7,105 bases of DNA from Bdellovibrionaceae bacterium UBA2466 (GTDB lineage Bacteria; Bdellovibrionota; FAC87; UBA2466). Positions 5,407 to 7,105 of the stretch are shown one piece after another. The notes beneath the pieces were generated by a model, which saw only the letters and a list, made by a program, of their open reading frames with translations, had not been told where the DNA came from and did not search any database. Every line of letters starts with the position of its first letter. Position 1 is the first letter of the stretch. Location: the NCBI GenBank assembly GCA_002342225.1, contig DDPO01000172.1, positions 285 to 7,389 on the forward strand, read 5' to 3'. Made by a program: the position numbers and the translations under genes.

Positions 5407-7071
5407 ATGGCTAGATTTCTTCTGCCTCTTGTTGCTCTATTCTTGGCGCAGGTAATTTTCGGTGCAGACGTTAAATATTCCAATGGGACTGCCAATGAAA
5501 TTGAGCTCGAACTCAATTTAACACCCCATGAAATGGTTCTGACGCAATTAAAAGCTAAGGGAATTTCATTTTATCGAATTCCCATTGAGAATGAGGGTTT
5601 TCTATTTAAAAAAGCTGGGCTTCCTGAACTGCCCGAGATCCATCGATGGCTCGTAGTGAATTCGAAAGCACAATATCAAATAAAGGTCATTCCTGGAAAA
5701 CATAAGATCTATCGTGATATTTTGCTCTATCCGGCCCAACCCGACTCAATTGAAACCGAGAGCAAACACTTCAAAATGAACCGTTTAGCTTACTTAAAAA
5801 ACGTTTGGTACGGCTCTCCCCAAGTTGCTCTTGGCAAGAAAGCAAAACTTGGAGAACTCACTTTACTACCGGTGACTTTTTCTCCTGCTGTTTACAATCC
5901 ACAAAAAAGAGAATTGAAAATTTATCAAACCCTAAAGATTAGAATGGAAAACCTAAAGTCGAATGGCGAGGATTCTCCACTGCTGATATCTAACTTTGCC
6001 TCGACCCAAGCAAAAACTCTGACCTTGAACGGCAGTGAATATATTGCTCGATTTCATTCGCATCGGTCGAGTAAAGCAATGCTGATTGTCCACAGCCCAA
6101 TTCTGGAGCAGTCGGCTCTAGAACTTGCACAACTTCATCAGCAAGAAGGAGATGAAATCAATCTCATTGAACTAAAGCCGGGAACTTCAAGCGAAGAGCT
6201 TAAAAAACTCCTCGTGTCGCAGTATCAATCTACTCAAATGGATGCTGTTCTGTTACTTGGAGATGAGGCTGCAATTCCTATCAGGTCTTATGGTGGACAA
6301 ACAGGCGATCTCTACTACAGCCTACTTTCAGGCTCTGATCAGATTTCAGATGTAGCTCTAGGTAGAATTCCTGCCAAAACTGAAATTCAGGGCAGGATTG
6401 CTCTCAATAAAATAAAAACTCTACTTGAACTCAAATCAAAGGGTTTCATCAATAAAAGGGTAATGTTGATTGCTCATCGAGAAGAATATCCCGGTAAGTA
6501 CACCAAAAACATGGAAAAGGTGAGAACAAACCCCAACCCTCGCCAACTGGAATTTAACACTCAATACGGTGGTGAAAATGCAAAATCTAGTACTGTCGTT
6601 GAAGAGGCGCAAAAGGGCTATGCTATTTTGAACTATCGAGGCCATGGAAGCAATGGATCTTGGGCAAGTTGGGGGCGTGATGGCCTATCTTTTTCAGCTT
6701 CAAATGTTAGGGAACTTCCCGACAGTCAAAATGGGCTTTCTTTTATCTTTAATGTAGCTTGTTACAATGGATCGATACAGAACTCCTCTATATCTTTGGC
6801 AGAACGGCAGTTATTCCCCTCAGAAGATGAAAAAACCCTGCAAGGTGCAGTGAGTACTTTCGGTGCAACTGCCCCCTCGATGACAGAGACCAATCATCGG
6901 TTCAATTTAAACCTTTTTGAATTTCTCCAAACAGTTGAGGATATTTCAATAGGTAGCGTTTATACCCTTGCCAATAATAAGCTTACCAAGGACAGCGGTG
7001 GTTCGGCGACCAGCAATACAAAGATGTATTTGCTTTTCTCAGACCCACTGATCGCACCACTCATCAAATAG
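5407..7071 (+). CDS. Exported C25 (gingipain-like) cysteine peptidase with propeptide
   Basis: In this 554-residue protein, residues 1-20 are a Sec signal peptide (hydrophobic core LLPLVALFLAQVIF, cleavage near G19/A20). Residues about 21-200 resemble the C25 propeptide, with GLPELPEIHRWLVV (71-84). Residues about 222-554 are the caspase-like catalytic domain: VLLLGDEAAIPI (281-292), DVALGRIPA (315-323), then NYRGHGSNGSW with catalytic H413 and FIFNVACYNG with nucleophile C452. E359 lines up with the third active-site residue of RgpB (E152). Around 364-366 (K-Y-T), where RgpB has its arginine-selecting Asp163, no acidic residue is seen, so Arg specificity is doubtful. This alignment is from memory. 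The chain stops right after the catalytic domain (FSDPLIAPLIK), without the Ig-like or type IX secretion domain of gingipains, so a periplasmic location is plausible. Translation starts from a strong ribosome binding site behind the antiporter gene. Confidence 0.9.
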   Translation: MARFLLPLVALFLAQVIFGADVKYSNGTANEIELELNLTPHEMVLTQLKAKGISFYRIPIENEGFLFKKAGLPELPEIHRWLVVNSKAQYQIKVIPGKHKIYRDILLYPAQPDSIETESKHFKMNRLAYLKNVWYGSPQVALGKKAKLGELTLLPVTFSPAVYNPQKRELKIYQTLKIRMENLKSNGEDSPLLISNFASTQAKTLTLNGSEYIARFHSHRSSKAMLIVHSPILEQSALELAQLHQQEGDEINLIELKPGTSSEELKKLLVSQYQSTQMDAVLLLGDEAAIPIRSYGGQTGDLYYSLLSGSDQISDVALGRIPAKTEIQGRIALNKIKTLLELKSKGFINKRVMLIAHREEYPGKYTKNMEKVRTNPNPRQLEFNTQYGGENAKSSTVVEEAQKGYAILNYRGHGSNGSWASWGRDGLSFSASNVRELPDSQNGLSFIFNVACYNGSIQNSSISLAERQLFPSEDEKTLQGAVSTFGATAPSMTETNHRFNLNLFEFLQTVEDISIGSVYTLANNKLTKDSGGSATSNTKMYLLFSDPLIAPLIK

Positions 7072-7105
7072 GGCTGACCAGACTCTTTCGAATCAAGCGA
7101 ATTTA

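Noticed and set aside
5316..5516. A 66-codon minus-strand ORF spanning the antiporter/peptidase junction
   Set aside because: It overlaps the antiporter 3' end, a strong ribosome binding site and the peptidase signal peptide. It has no family features, so it is a shadow.
6436..6645. A 69-codon minus-strand ORF inside the C25 peptidase gene
   Set aside because: It is antisense to the segment that ends at the catalytic His motif, and coding constraint there belongs to the peptidase.
7072..7105. Terminator or further gene after the C25 peptidase
   Set aside because: The last 34 bases show no hairpin with a T-run and no start codon with a ribosome binding site. The region is too short to interpret.

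Overview
The window is a compact, roughly 40-42% GC (by eye) bacterial chromosomal segment. It carries five complete genes and one gene cut by the left edge. Nothing in it looks like a phage, transposon, CRISPR array or RNA gene. Two exported proteins with Sec-type signal peptides, one of them a gingipain-type (C25) peptidase, suggest a Gram-negative (diderm) host. C25 peptidases occur in Bacteroidota, Verrucomicrobiota and various delta-proteobacterial lineages, but the sequence alone does not fix the phylum. Start codons include TTG and GTG.

Layout, left to right. Positions 1-1154 form a leftward pair: a bestrophin-type anion channel gene (1154 to 159), followed 18 bp later by the 5' part of an OsmC-family peroxidase gene that runs off the left edge. 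A 202-bp divergent intergenic region (1155-1356) follows. It holds a perfect 8-bp-arm inverted repeat abutting the bestrophin ribosome binding site and a good sigma70-like promoter for the rightward gene. That gene (1357-2460) encodes an unrecognised exported protein, probably a beta-propeller. It converges with 1 bp to spare on a leftward ClC-family gene (3718 to 2462). The ClC gene is in turn head-to-head, with overlapping predicted 5' ends, with a rightward CPA2 monovalent cation/proton antiporter gene with a C-terminal RCK/TrkA-N domain (3695-5383). After 23 bp and a strong Shine-Dalgarno sequence comes a C25 cysteine peptidase gene (5407-7071), probably in the same operon.

Functional reading. 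Three of the six genes are ion transporters: a bestrophin anion channel, a ClC anion transporter whose motifs resemble the fluoride-type/SycA-like branch, and a K+ or Na+/H+ antiporter. The locus may therefore bear on ion, pH or halide homeostasis, with OsmC adding peroxide defence. That grouping is inference from adjacency. The most unusual points are the leaderless-looking, overlapping divergent ClC/antiporter start region, the non-canonical ClC anion-site residues, and the stripped-down C25 peptidase. The peptidase lacks the Ig and secretion domains of gingipains and apparently the S1 aspartate, and it is coupled to an antiporter gene. I do not see convincing evidence of a wholly new system.
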